Shown: positions 16,601 to 25,200 of the stretch, piece after piece
Position numbering within the stretch: position 1 is the stretch's first letter
Layout: every line of letters starts with the position of its first letter
Source: Anaerolineae bacterium
GTDB taxonomy: Bacteria > Chloroflexota > Anaerolineae > Promineifilales > Promineifilaceae
Length of the DNA stretch: 64,000 bases
Direction: 5' to 3'
Assembly: GCA_020848035.1 (NCBI GenBank)
Contig: JADLAX010000003.1
Location: forward strand, 1-64,000
Program-made: the position numbers and the translations under genes
Notes under the pieces: model-generated
What the model saw: the letters and a program-made list of their open reading frames with translations, nothing else
Database searches by the model: none
What the model was told of the DNA's origin: nothing

Positions 16601-17063
16601 GGCGGCGCAGTTCGGCCGGGCTGTTCCAATCCATCCAGTAACCCAGGCGGACGGACTGTTCGGTTTGAACGGCCGCATAATTCAGCACCCGCGCCTTACA
16701 CAGCTTGACAAAGTTCTCCAGGCCAAACGCCTCGATGTCGCGCTTGGTTTTGAAGCCCAGCTCTTTTTCGACCTCGACCTCGACCCACAAGCCCTGGCAG
16801 TCGAAGCCGTTTTGCCAGCGCAGGTTTTTGCCCTGCATGGCGTGGTAACGCTGGTACAGATCTTTGTAGGTGCGGCCCCAGGCGTGGTGCACGCCCATCG
16901 GGTTGTTGGCGGTGATGGGGCCGTCGATGAAGCTGAACCGCTTGCTGCTTTTGGCGCGCAGGCGGCGCAGTTCGTTAAAGGCATCGGTTTCTTGCCAGAA
17001 TTTCAAGGTTTCTTGTTCGAGTTCCACAAAGTCCACTTTGTTGGAAACGTCTTTGAAAGACAT
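13629..17063 (-). CDS. ileS: isoleucyl-tRNA synthetase
   Basis: 1144 aa. Charges tRNA-Ile. The HIGH signature reads PMGVHHAWGR (residues 55-64) and the KMSKS loop reads EMHKSWGN (about residue 685), a departure from KMSKS. The CP1 editing region contains LLVWTTTPWTLTSN, the W-rich motif VDEWFISM is present, and an anticodon-binding domain follows. The length fits the longer clade of IleS. Residues about 263-281 read KSDFSQKSDFSAAEKSDFSQ, encoded by a dispersed GAAGTCCGACTTTT repeat inserted in frame just before LLVWTTTPWT. No T-box leader was seen upstream. Confidence 0.96.
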   Translation of the reverse strand: MSFKDVSNKVDFVELEQETLKFWQETDAFNELRRLRAKSSKRFSFIDGPITANNPMGVHHAWGRTYKDLYQRYHAMQGKNLRWQNGFDCQGLWVEVEVEKELGFKTKRDIEAFGLENFVKLCKARVLNYAAVQTEQSVRLGYWMDWNSPAELRRLSAMMKEDPQQKVTIQGVDGPITGTVEQVVGMLGLVDVGGSYFTFSDENNYMIWRFLKMCRDNGWLYKGRDVMPWCARCGTGISQHEIVTDGYFEVTHDSVFVKFPITKKSDFSQKSDFSAAEKSDFSQEALLVWTTTPWTLTSNVAAAVGPELTYVKVQHEDGWTYYLAEEAVKNSLIGNFEVVDRLKGEALVGWNYRGPFDELPAAQKAFLEANYTHRVIPWREVGAAEGTGIVHIAPGCGAEDFQLSKENDLPIIAPLDENGVYVSGFDWLSGRHSQEVAEAIFDNLREKGFYYRKQRYAHRYPHCWRCGTELVYRLVDEWFISMGELYDKPREEVTPEEKARSLRYQIMDRVEKINWFPSFGYDREMDWLRNMHDWMISKKRYWGLALPIWECEECSHFTVVGDEQELEERAVEGWETFAGHTPHRPFIDAVKIACSECGGQMSRIKDVGNPWLDAGIVAFSTLGYRHHPDYWEKWYPADWISESFPGQFRNWFYSLLAQSTVLGDEPPFLNLFGYSTLLAEDGREMHKSWGNSIEFNEAASKMGADTMRWLYASCKPEQNLRFGFHVGDETRRRFLIPLWNVYSFLVSYANLDGWTPSVQDFLDSTPSPNAANAQLDAWIKERVDETAVSVRNSLDKYDAEKATQTLEALLDDLSNWYVRRSRRRFWKSETDADKNAAYRTLYQVMVKFIRLLAPFIPFTTEVMYQNLVRRVDQNAPLSVHHTLYPEADASSLDRRLLDKMGLAITTASLGRAARSAADIKLRQPLAKARVNVGSQQAQDDLQELADVLAEEINVKEVEVVSEVGALVNYKLLPNNRVLGPKFGQNFPKVRQALLALDPAQAARTLQAGEPLTLQIAGETVALSEEDVLVQTESRGGTAVASDKGVTVAVDTELTPALVQEGYARDVVRQVNNMRKDAGLEISDRITLSYQGASGDVAAALINFAEFVQQETLTVHLQSGTLPDSLYSQTVTIGDQDVTLQLRKA
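16221..16275. repeat. GAAGTCCGACTTTT repeat cluster inside ileS
   Basis: Two direct copies (16221-16235 and 16245-16258) and one inverted copy (16262-16275) of the near-palindromic unit GAAGTCCGACTTTT. They lie in frame in ileS and encode three KSDFS blocks at the entry to the editing domain. Confidence 0.8.
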
Positions 17064-17069
17064 AGGGTT

Positions 17070-17116
17070 TACTCCAAATGGTTAATGGTTAATTTTTAAT
17101 GGTAAATGGTTAATGA
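17070..17116. repeat. AATGGTTAATGGTTAA short-period repeat
   Basis: Imperfect 7-bp units (ATGGTTA, ATGGTAA) with period-7 spacing directly upstream of ileS. AT-rich. It may affect the ileS leader, but no regulatory structure was recognised. Confidence 0.6.
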
Positions 17117-17229
17117 ACACGAGTGCCCGACGACGGTTGCCCAAATCTTGGACTTGGAAACGGCCGTGTCGGGGCCAGTAATTCGTCTAAATAATTGTAT
17201 TCGGAAATATGCGCTCATCATTTGATTGT

Positions 17230-17523
17230 TCATGATAATAGAATCACTCTGCCAGATTGTCCGGTTGTCACTTCAATATTTTTTAGTATTTCATCAACGA
17301 TCTGGTCAGCTATTTCTCCATTAATCTCACCTGCAAAACTTATTTGAATGCCAGGGTCTTCAAAAGAAAATGCAATTTCAATCCCCTCGACCTTTATCCG
17401 ATGATCACCCCACCCGGTAATCGTTTCGCTTCTATAAGTGAGCGGGCGAAGTGCGTGAGAAAAATCATCCTTGTGAAGATTAAACCAGTCGTCATCAGGT
17501 CTGATTAAATATTCTAGGGTCAT
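17230..17523 (-). CDS. hypothetical protein, last gene of T-box operon
   Basis: 97 aa from ATG 17523, which follows the upstream stop codon after one base (TGAGATG), so translation is probably coupled. The sequence MTLEYLIRPDDDWFNLHKDDF and the later GIEIAFSFEDPGIQISFAGEI suggest a small alpha/beta protein with no signal or membrane segment. I do not recognise a family. The gene is AT-richer than its neighbours. Confidence 0.7.
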   Translation of the reverse strand: MTLEYLIRPDDDWFNLHKDDFSHALRPLTYRSETITGWGDHRIKVEGIEIAFSFEDPGIQISFAGEINGEIADQIVDEILKNIEVTTGQSGRVILLS

Positions 17524-17524
17524 C

Positions 17525-18217
17525 TCAATACCAAATGTACCGTGTTTCTGTGGCCGAAAGCTGTTTGACATCGGCAAAGTCAAATCGCTGCATAGCGACG
17601 GGCCAGTAGTTTTGGTCGCGGGTGACGATGCGTTGGTTGCCGTTCCAGCGCACCATGGTCGGTACGGTTTTTAGCGTTTGGCCCGCAATTTCCATTGGTT
17701 TGGTGTCGGTAATCAAAAAATAGACATCCACCGACACTTGCTGCATCGCCAATGTGTCCTCGCCACCGATTTTGCTGTTGAGGGTAACGGCCGTATTCCC
17801 CAACACCTTCTTCGCCTGCAACGCCAACCCCAACCCAATCGCCGAGGGAAACCAAAACAGCGTGCCCGGTTCGATATCGAGGTCTTCGGGGTAGGTACGG
17901 CCGTTTACCGCCCTTGTCCCCGTGATATTCGTCTCGGAAAAGAGCAAAGTCCCTTCAATCTGCAACCCGTCGCCCCAAAAGCGATACGCCAGCCGCTCCG
18001 GCGCACCATCCGCCCGCCGCACCAGGTGGTACAGGTACGAATGCCCTGAAGCCGCTTCCCGCGCATCCAGGTCCACACGCAGCACCTCGTAGCCCTCGGT
18101 GGCCTGGGTCAGCCGCCAATGCTCAACCGCGCCGGTGGGCACGCCATCCAGCTCGTAGCGCATCAGCCCGGCCCCAATCGGCCGTTCGTACTCCTGCTCC
18201 TTGACGATAAATCTCAT
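17525..18217 (-). CDS. hypothetical protein, third gene of T-box operon
   Basis: 230 aa, soluble, rich in beta-strand patterns (YELDGVPTGAVEHWRLTQ, GLQIEGTLLFSETNI, VSVDVYFLITDTKPM). This resembles a lipocalin-like or other beta-barrel fold, but no family is recognised. Its start overlaps the preceding stop (ATGA at 18217-18214) and its stop lies one base before the next start. It therefore forms one tightly packed transcript with the alanyl-tRNA editing gene. Confidence 0.75.
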   Translation of the reverse strand: MRFIVKEQEYERPIGAGLMRYELDGVPTGAVEHWRLTQATEGYEVLRVDLDAREAASGHSYLYHLVRRADGAPERLAYRFWGDGLQIEGTLLFSETNITGTRAVNGRTYPEDLDIEPGTLFWFPSAIGLGLALQAKKVLGNTAVTLNSKIGGEDTLAMQQVSVDVYFLITDTKPMEIAGQTLKTVPTMVRWNGNQRIVTRDQNYWPVAMQRFDFADVKQLSATETRYIWY

Positions 18218-18540
18218 AACAAACCAGAAAATTGGTAGAAAAACCGGAATAGAATCGCCAGCACCACCAGCAAAAGCCCGCTCATGACGATCATCAGGAG
18301 GGTTTTGTTGGTTTGCAGCGCCTGGCGCAGCCCGTCACTGGCGGTGGTGGGTTTCATCAGCACCATGCCCAGCCCCATAAACATGGTGGAGAAGCCCAGG
18401 AACTGTGCCGTTTTGGCAATCGTCACCATGAGATCAGACGATTCGGTCCAGGACAGCCAGAGCAGCACAATGCTCAGATCGGCCAAACCGGCCGCGATAA
18501 ACATCAGGACGCCAAGCCAAACCGTTCTTTTTGCCACCAT
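18214..18540 (-). CDS. small three-helix membrane protein
   Basis: 108 aa with three hydrophobic segments (about 7-30, 40-65 and 80-104) and a short basic N-terminus. No catalytic motif is visible. It starts 2 bp after the AlaX stop and overlaps the next gene by 4 bp (ATGA). Function unknown. Confidence 0.75.
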   Translation of the reverse strand: MVAKRTVWLGVLMFIAAGLADLSIVLLWLSWTESSDLMVTIAKTAQFLGFSTMFMGLGMVLMKPTTASDGLRQALQTNKTLLMIVMSGLLLVVLAILFRFFYQFSGLL

Positions 18541-18542
18541 TT

Positions 18543-19256
18543 TTATCCTTCCAGTTCAACATAGATCCGTTTGTTGATTTTGCCCTTGCTTTTGTAATCG
18601 GTAATGCGCATACGGCCGACTTCCTTTGTATTGGCCACATGCGTGCCGCCATCGGCCTGCAAATCCAGCCCCACCAGCTCCACCGTGCGCACTTCGCTGA
18701 TCCCTTCCGGCAGCAAATTGATCTTGGTGCGGATCAGGTCGGGAATCTGGAACGCTTCATCACGCGGCAAGATTTGCACGCGGGTTTCGCGCGCGGCATC
18801 GACTTCGGCGTTAACGGCCGTTTCAATCTCCACCACCAGCTCCTGCTGCATCGTCTCAAATTCAAAATCCATGCGCCCTTGCAGCGGGTCCATGTTGCCC
18901 CCGGTCACCGACGCGCCATAATCGCGCCAGACCACGCCGCACAAAATGTGCATCGCCGTGTGCGTGCGCATGAGCTGGTAGCGGCGCTCCCAATCGAGCT
19001 GGCCGGTGACGGCCGTTCCCACCCCAGGCAGCACACCCTCTACAAAATGCACCACATCCCCGCCGACCTTCTTCACCTTCGTCACCGTCCAGGTCTGGTC
19101 GCCTGCGGTCAGCGTGCCTTCATCGTTGGGCTGGCCGCCGCCGCCGGGGTAAAACGCGGTTTTATCCAGGATGATGCCGCCGTCGTCGGTAACGGCCGTT
19201 ATCACCGCGTCAAAAGTTTGCACATAGGCATTGGTTGTATACAAGAGTTCCGTCAT
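18543..19256 (-). CDS. alanyl-tRNA editing protein (AlaX)
   Basis: 237 aa from ATG 19256, preceded by GGAGGC. AlaX proteins are free-standing relatives of the AlaRS editing domain and hydrolyse mischarged Ser- or Gly-tRNA-Ala. The N-terminal AlaRS-like beta barrel includes TAFYPGGGGQPNDEGTL, and the first metal motif is HTAMH (HxxxH). The second motif, usually C-G-G-T-H, reads DGGTHVANT, so Asp replaces the usual Cys ligand. Length fits the AlaX-M class. The gene is first in a four-gene operon and lies behind a T-box leader. Confidence 0.92.
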   Translation of the reverse strand: MTELLYTTNAYVQTFDAVITAVTDDGGIILDKTAFYPGGGGQPNDEGTLTAGDQTWTVTKVKKVGGDVVHFVEGVLPGVGTAVTGQLDWERRYQLMRTHTAMHILCGVVWRDYGASVTGGNMDPLQGRMDFEFETMQQELVVEIETAVNAEVDAARETRVQILPRDEAFQIPDLIRTKINLLPEGISEVRTVELVGLDLQADGGTHVANTKEVGRMRITDYKSKGKINKRIYVELEG

Positions 19257-19266
19257 CGCAGCCTCC

Positions 19267-19560
19267 AGCCAATAAAAAACGCCTTCATCCCACAGTTGGG
19301 ACGAAGGCGCATTGTCTCCGCGGTACCACCCAAGTTCCCGGCGCAAACCAGGCACTCTATCAGCCACATAAGAATGGCTGCAAGCCCGGTAACGTGGGCT
19401 GAACCCGTCTGAGCCTACTTGTTTCGGTAATTGGCTATCGGTAAAAACCGATTACCGCCCTTTCAGTCAGAAGCTCCGGAGGGATTTTCACCTGTTTCGT
19501 CTGGACCTGACTCACACCAACTCAGGCTCGCTTGGCCAGTGAAAAAAGCTACTCGTCTCC
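19267..19560 (-). promoter_or_regulatory. T-box riboswitch leader of the alaX operon
   Basis: On the minus strand the leader contains the T-box sequence GGGTGGTACCGCG (19331-19319). A terminator hairpin with a T-run follows (stem 19309-19280, Ts 19279-19274). Upstream lies a Stem I region starting near GACGAGTAGC, with GGTGAAAATCCC and GGAGCTTCTGACTG. A GCT (alanine) codon in the last segment is a candidate specifier, which fits the AlaX gene. T-box RNAs bind uncharged tRNA and prevent termination. The UGGU bulge would pair with a tRNA ending A-CCA, as tRNA-Ala does. Full folding was not computed. Confidence 0.9.
19274..19309 (-). terminator. T-box-controlled intrinsic terminator
   Basis: CGCCTTCGTCCC AACT GTGGGATGAAGGCG, then TTTTTT on the minus strand. 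The 5' arm follows the T-box sequence closely, as expected for terminator/antiterminator switching. Confidence 0.88.
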
Positions 19561-19603
19561 ATCAACGCCAGTGGCAACAGTTGTTGCTTTTCGATTGGCA
19601 AAG

Positions 19604-19632
19604 ATTATGCCAAAACGGCCGTTGCCTGTCAA
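19604..19632 (-). promoter_or_regulatory. sigma70-type promoter of the T-box operon
   Basis: TTGACA (19632-19627), 17-bp spacer, CATAAT (19609-19604). The start of transcription is expected near 19597, about 340 nt before the AlaX start codon. The HIP-like palindrome AACGGCCGTT lies within the spacer. Confidence 0.75.
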
Positions 19633-19690
19633 ACAATCCCCCCATGCCCTTATGTCCGTGTCCGCAATGCTCCGCCGAGCCGTAAACGGC

Positions 19691-19756
19691 CCGGCTAGCG
19701 ATGAAAGCCCCCAAGGGGCTTCCACAACTAGCGATGGGCTTCAGCCCGTCGCGAAC
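19691..19756. repeat. CTAGCGATGGGCTTCAGCCC repeat
   Basis: Two related units (CTAGCGATGAAAGCCC and CTAGCGATGGGCTTCAGCCC) with an internal GGGCTTC-AGCCC dyad, between the T-box promoter and the DUF2267 gene. Nothing else was recognised in this spacer. Confidence 0.5.
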
Positions 19757-19812
19757 ATTGTGATCGGGACAACTCTAGCCAATTTGACCTTTTTGATGGA
19801 TAATTTTTGACC

Positions 19813-20208
19813 ATGGCAGATCTAAATTCATACTACCAAACCGTACAAACCAAAGGCAGTTTACGCACCCCAGCCCACGCCCAGCGCTGGAGCACGGCCG
19901 TTCTCAAGACGCTCGGCTTTAATTTGGACGGCCGTACCAAAAAGCGGCTGGCCAATGCCCTGCCCAAAGAGCTGGGCAACGACGTGAAGCGCGTTTTCTG
20001 GCTGCTGCACTTCAAAAACAACCAGCTCACCAGCCACGAATTCCAAAACCAGGTGTCGCGGCGCAGCGGCAACAGCGATCCGCAGTTCGCCCGCACGCCC
20101 ATCCTGGCCGTTTTCCATGGCGTGAAGCAGCTGGTCGACAGCGGCACGCAGCAGGCCGTGGCCAACTCGCTTTCCCCCGAAGTGCGCGAGTTGTGGGAAA
20201 AAGCGTAG
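19813..20208 (+). CDS. DUF2267-family protein
   Basis: 131 aa from ATG 19813. Helical, with the recurring pattern of DUF2267: a helix containing AHAQRWSTAVLKTLG, then RTKKRLANALPKELG, and a second half with PQFARTPILAVFHGVKQLV and QQAVANSLSPEVRELW. Family members are small cytoplasmic proteins whose biochemical role is not established. The surrounding spacers contain repeats, so it appears to be transcribed alone. Confidence 0.78.
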   Translation: MADLNSYYQTVQTKGSLRTPAHAQRWSTAVLKTLGFNLDGRTKKRLANALPKELGNDVKRVFWLLHFKNNQLTSHEFQNQVSRRSGNSDPQFARTPILAVFHGVKQLVDSGTQQAVANSLSPEVRELWEKA

Positions 20209-20264
20209 TGCGCCGCGCAGTAAAAAGTGATAAGTGAGAAGTGGCAGGTTGGTAAAACTGATCC

Positions 20265-22046
20265 TTGATTGATGATTTTCGTAGAAACGGTAACGAGCAA
20301 AAATCTGTGAAATCTGCGAAATCCTGCGGCAAGCTCAGGACGAGTTCTGTGGATTTTTCAAAACGGGCAGATGATCGTCGCTGGCCACGAGCCAGCTGGT
20401 GGATCATCTGTCTTTTTTTGTGGCTGCTGGCCGGGTGCGCCCAGCCAGAGGCGGTGAGTAACGGAGTTACGGCCGTTCCCCTCACCCTGCAAGTCGATGG
20501 CCAGACCTTTAACCTCACCAGCAACACCGCCACCGTACGCGAACTGCTGGCCGAAGCGGGCGTGGCGCTGGGCGAGCTGGACGAAGTGGAGCCGCCACTG
20601 TTCACCCCCCTAACCTCAGACATGGTCATTCGCGTGGTGCGGGTCAGCGAGACGGTAGACGTCATCGAGGAAATCATCCCCTTCGAGCGCAAATTTATCC
20701 GCACCGATGGCATGAGCGCCGACGACCCGCCGCAAATTGTGCAGGCCGGGCAAAATGGGACCAAAGAAATCACCATCCGCATCGTTTACCAGGACGGGCA
20801 GGAGGTAAGCCGCATCCGCACCAACGAGGTGACCGTGGCCGAACCGCAGGACGAGCTGGTGATGATCGGCATTGGGGCCAACCGGGGCAACGTCGATTTT
20901 AGCGGCAGCCTGGCCTACCTCAGCGGCGGTACGGCCGTTCTCATGCGCGGCAGTACGGCCGTTCCCGAAACGCTCAACACTGGCCCCGGCCTCGACGGGC
21001 GTGTCTTCAGCCTGTCGCCCAGCGGCAGCCACCTGCTCTACACCCGCGTCCTCAGCGATACGGGCCTGTTTGGCAACAGCTTGTGGGTGATTGGCACCGA
21101 GCGCGGTGCCGAACCGCGCGAACTCGGCGTGGAAAATGTGCTGTGGGCCGATTGGAACCCCAACCGCACCACCATCCAGCAAATCGCCTACACCACGGCC
21201 GATCCCAGCGACCAGCCGCCCGGCTGGGAAGCCAACAACGATCTCTGGCTGGCCGACGTTTTTGCCAACGACGGCACTCCCTTCGAACCAGAGCAGTTCA
21301 TCGACACCTACCCCGCCCTAAACGGCTGGTGGGGCGGCAGCTACGCCTGGTCGCCCGACGGCCGTATGCTGGCCTACGCCTACGCCAACGAAGTGGGCGT
21401 CATCGACACTTTCGCCGAGGAAGATGCCTTTAAGCGGCGGCAGCTGCAAGAGTTCACCGCCTACAACACCCTGGCCGATTGGGTCTGGGTGCCGACGATC
21501 ACCTGGTCGCCAGACGGCCGTTTCCTGGCCTTCACCAACCACAGCGGGCCAGATGACCGGGCGATGGAGTTTAACAGCTGGGCGTTTGACCTCTTCTCCA
21601 GCCTCAACGTGCAGCTCATCGAGCAGACCGGCATGTGGGGCCACCTGCACTGGGTCACCAATCCCGCGCAAAGCAGCATCGCCTTCCTGCGCACGGCCGA
21701 TCCGGTGGACAGCCTGCGCAGCAACTACACCCTCTGGCTGATGGACCAGGACGGCAGCAACGCCCGGCAAATCTACCCGCCCCTGGGCGAAAACAGCGCC
21801 TTCCCGCGCGATCGGCAGTTTATGGCCTGGGGCCCCAGCGGCCAGGACATCGCCTTCATTTTTGATGATGATCTGTTCATCATGAATGTGGCGACTTCGA
21901 TCGCCACCCAAATCACCGCCGACGACACGCCAGCCAGCCAGCCCACCTGGGCACCCTACGGCCTCGGCCTGAGCCTGCCCGACCTGCCCACCCCAGAAAT
22001 AGAACCGACAGCCACGCCCAACGGCCGTTTCCTCCCCGACAACTAA
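20265..22046 (+). CDS. lipoprotein with DUF348, G5 and TolB-like beta-propeller domains
   Basis: 593 aa from this ATG. The lipobox WLLAGC (Cys57) predicts a lipoprotein. A DUF348 segment (about 73-130: LTLQVDGQTFNLTSNTATVRELLAEAGV) and a G5-like segment (about 133-200: VIEEIIPFERKF...VEVRT-type pattern) are typical of wall-binding proteins. Residues about 210-570 form a WD40/TolB-like propeller with repeated YAWSPDGRMLAYA and ITWSPDGRFLAFTN blades. The first 28 residues are encoded by a dispersed AATCTGTG repeat, so a later start (GTG 20307 or 20349) is quite possible. Probable outer-surface role; ligand unknown. Confidence 0.8.
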   Translation: MIDDFRRNGNEQKSVKSAKSCGKLRTSSVDFSKRADDRRWPRASWWIICLFLWLLAGCAQPEAVSNGVTAVPLTLQVDGQTFNLTSNTATVRELLAEAGVALGELDEVEPPLFTPLTSDMVIRVVRVSETVDVIEEIIPFERKFIRTDGMSADDPPQIVQAGQNGTKEITIRIVYQDGQEVSRIRTNEVTVAEPQDELVMIGIGANRGNVDFSGSLAYLSGGTAVLMRGSTAVPETLNTGPGLDGRVFSLSPSGSHLLYTRVLSDTGLFGNSLWVIGTERGAEPRELGVENVLWADWNPNRTTIQQIAYTTADPSDQPPGWEANNDLWLADVFANDGTPFEPEQFIDTYPALNGWWGGSYAWSPDGRMLAYAYANEVGVIDTFAEEDAFKRRQLQEFTAYNTLADWVWVPTITWSPDGRFLAFTNHSGPDDRAMEFNSWAFDLFSSLNVQLIEQTGMWGHLHWVTNPAQSSIAFLRTADPVDSLRSNYTLWLMDQDGSNARQIYPPLGENSAFPRDRQFMAWGPSGQDIAFIFDDDLFIMNVATSIATQITADDTPASQPTWAPYGLGLSLPDLPTPEIEPTATPNGRFLPDN

Positions 22047-22202
22047 CCTTCACCCACACGCCCCCAGCCAAGCAAAACACGAGGTAAGTCACCAGAGTGC
22101 ATGACTAAGGTAACGGGCGGCGGATGTTTAAACTCAGCTAAAATCAAACCTGGATAATCAGCCTGTTACTGCCTTGTTTATACCTCCTGGATAGGCAACC
22201 AC

Positions 22203-25200
22203 ATGAGCCAAAAAATTAATAGCATCCTCGTTTTTCCCCAGGCATTGGCTGCCATCGAACCCGCCATTGCTCAACTGCGCCAGCACAACGACGCAGCGTT
22301 GGAACTCCACATTTTAGCGCCGGGTGCAGAGTGGCAAACGGCCGTTCAGCAGCACCCGTGGCAGCTCATTGTGGTCGATTTTGACGAGATGGAACCAGCG
22401 GTAACGGCCGTTATCCGGCACATTCGGTCTGTCCAGCCACACACCCCCATTTTTGTCACCGCCGCTAACCCCAGACTGCCCGATGCCGTGGCCATGATGC
22501 GCCTGGGTGCCCAGGGCTTTGCTGCCAAAAACGATTTGCCCCAGCTGGTACACCAGCTAAGCGACCTGCTGACAACTGACCAGTCAGGCAGTTCACAAGC
22601 GGAATTTCTCGCCGATTCAAAACAGCGGCCCCAGGGCAAGCACCCTCCCCCCAAAAAACCAAACAACAAAACCGCGCGGCGAGAAAGTGAGCAGCAGCTG
22701 CGCAGCATCATGGAAAACATGGAAGACCTGGTTTGGGTAATGGAACTGCCCTCACACCAGATTACCTATCTCAACCCGGCCGTCAAAACCATTTATGGCT
22801 TCTCGGCAAGCGATTTTTATGAAGATCCGTTATTGTGGGCTAAACAACTGCATCCCGAAGAAGTAGCAAACGTCCTGGAGCTGGAAACAACCATCTTGGA
22901 ACAAGGGTTTCGTGATGCTGAATACCGCATTCGCCGCGCCAATGGGGAAGTACGCTGGCTGCGCGATCGGGCCTGGCTGGTGCGCGATGAACACGGGGAG
23001 CCAATCCGAATCGAGGGATTGGCATCGGACATTACGGAGCAAAAGCTGGCCAAGCAGGCGCTGCAAGCCAGCGAAGAGCAGTATCGCAGCCTGGTTGAAA
23101 GCTCAGAGGCAGCAATTTCTATGGTGGATGGCGACGGCCGTTACCTCTACCTCAATTCGATTTGTGCCTTGCCCTTTGGCGCACCCCCGGAAGCGCTCAT
23201 TGGCAAAACCATCCAAGACCTTTTTCCACCCGATGAGGCCGCCGACATTCTGGCCGACGTAAGAAAGGTGATTCATGAAGGCATCGGTCTGGTTTTGGAA
23301 CCGGAAGTAACCCTCAATGGGCAGAGCTGCTGGTTTCACACCAGCATCCAGCCCATACGAGACATAAACGGCAAGCCAATGGCGGCGCTCATTTACGCCA
23401 GCGAAATCACCGCCAAAAAGCAAACCGAGCGCGAGCTTCTCGTGCAGAACGCCATCATCCACCAAACCAGGGACCTGATTTCCCTGGGCAACTTTGACGG
23501 AAGTATCGTATTTATCAACGCGGGAGGGGCCAAACTGCTCGGTGGCAGCGATCCCGGCAGCATTATTGGCGATCCCGTCGCCTCGTTCCACCTGCCCGAG
23601 GATGCCGAAAAGATTCGCCGTGACTATCTGCCCCATGCGCTTGAGCATGGTGTGTGGCATGGCGAAAATCGCATTCTGACCAAAGATGGCCGGCTTATCG
23701 ACGTGGCCCAGACCATTTTCCCCATACGCGACGATAAAAACGAGATTATCTACCTGGCCACGCTTATGGCCGACATCACCGAACGAAAGCAGGTGGAGGA
23801 AACGCTTAAATCACAGGCCAGCCTGCTCAACCAGGTTTCAGATGCCATCATTGCCACCGACCTAAACCTGAAAATCAACTCGTGGAACAAGGCTGCGGAA
23901 AAAATCTACGGCTGGTCTGAAGCAGAAGCGGTGGGCCAAACAGTCGACAAACTGCTGCATACAAGTTGGCCGCAAGTATCTCAGGCTGCGGCACAGCAAA
24001 TCACACGCGAAACAGGGTTCTGGCACGGCGAGCTAAACCAGGTAACCAAAGACGGGACACCAAAAACAATTTGGGCCTCGGTCAGCCTGATCAAAAATGC
24101 TCAGGGGGATATTATGGGCGGGGTCACCGTTAACCGGGACATGACCCAAGAAAAACAAATGGAAGACGCCCTGCGCACCAGCGAGCAGCAGTTTCAGCAG
24201 TTTATGCGCTACCTGCCCGGTGCGGTTTTTATTAAAGACGCCACGGGGCGAACGATTTATTGCAACGAGCTATACGCCCAAACAAGCGGCAAAACCCCAG
24301 CCGACATCATTGGCAAACGTACCTTTGAATATTTACCGGCGGCCCTGGCCGAGCCTTTCATTCAAGAAAATGAGCAGGTTTTGGCCCTGAACCAGGCTCA
24401 GGAGTTTAGTCACAGTTTTCCGGGCGAAGGTGGCATGCACTACTGGCTCACCACCAAGTTCCCCATTCCGCAAGAAAACAAGCCGCCCTTGCTGGGGGCG
24501 ATGAGCCTGGACGTGACCAAAGAAAAGCGTGCCGAAACGGCACTGCGGCAAAGTGAAGCGTATTTACGCTCGCTGGTGAATTCGCAGACAGCGTTTAACG
24601 TTCGGGTGGATTTAGACGGCAAGATTACGTATTGCAACGGCCGTTACCAGGAACAATTCGGCTGGTTTGCCCCTTCCCTTATTGGCAGCCCGGCCCTCGA
24701 ACTTGTCTGGCCCGAAGACCATGCCAAAGTGCTCCAGGTCGTTGCCGAGTGTCAGCAGAACATCGGCAAACCGATTCAGCTGGAAATTCGCAAATACAAC
24801 CGCGATAACAGCTACATCTGGACGCTGTGGGAATTTATCGTTATCTACAATGGCACTGTCAACGAAATTCAGTGCGTCGGTTTTGACATCAGCAAGCAAA
24901 AGATGGCCGAAAAAGCGCTGCAAGAAGCGCATAACTTGCTGGAACAAAGGGTCATTGAGCGCACCACCGAGTTGGAAAGTGCCAAACAGCGCATCGAGGC
25001 CATTTTTAACCACAGTGGGGATGGCATCCTGCTGCTCAATAAAATAGAGGGCATTCAGCAAACCAACCATGCCTTCGACCAGATGTTTGGCCTGCCCACC
25101 AACAGCCAGTTGGGTACCCAGATGGCACAGCTTTTCCATCCGGACGACGCGGCTATGCTCAACCAGATCATCGACGAAATTGCCCGATCCCACCACACCA

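Noticed and set aside
13713..17099. Very long plus-strand open frame (about 1128 codons) opposite ileS
   Set aside because: Antisense artefact of high-GC third positions; the minus-strand frame is an unmistakable isoleucyl-tRNA synthetase.
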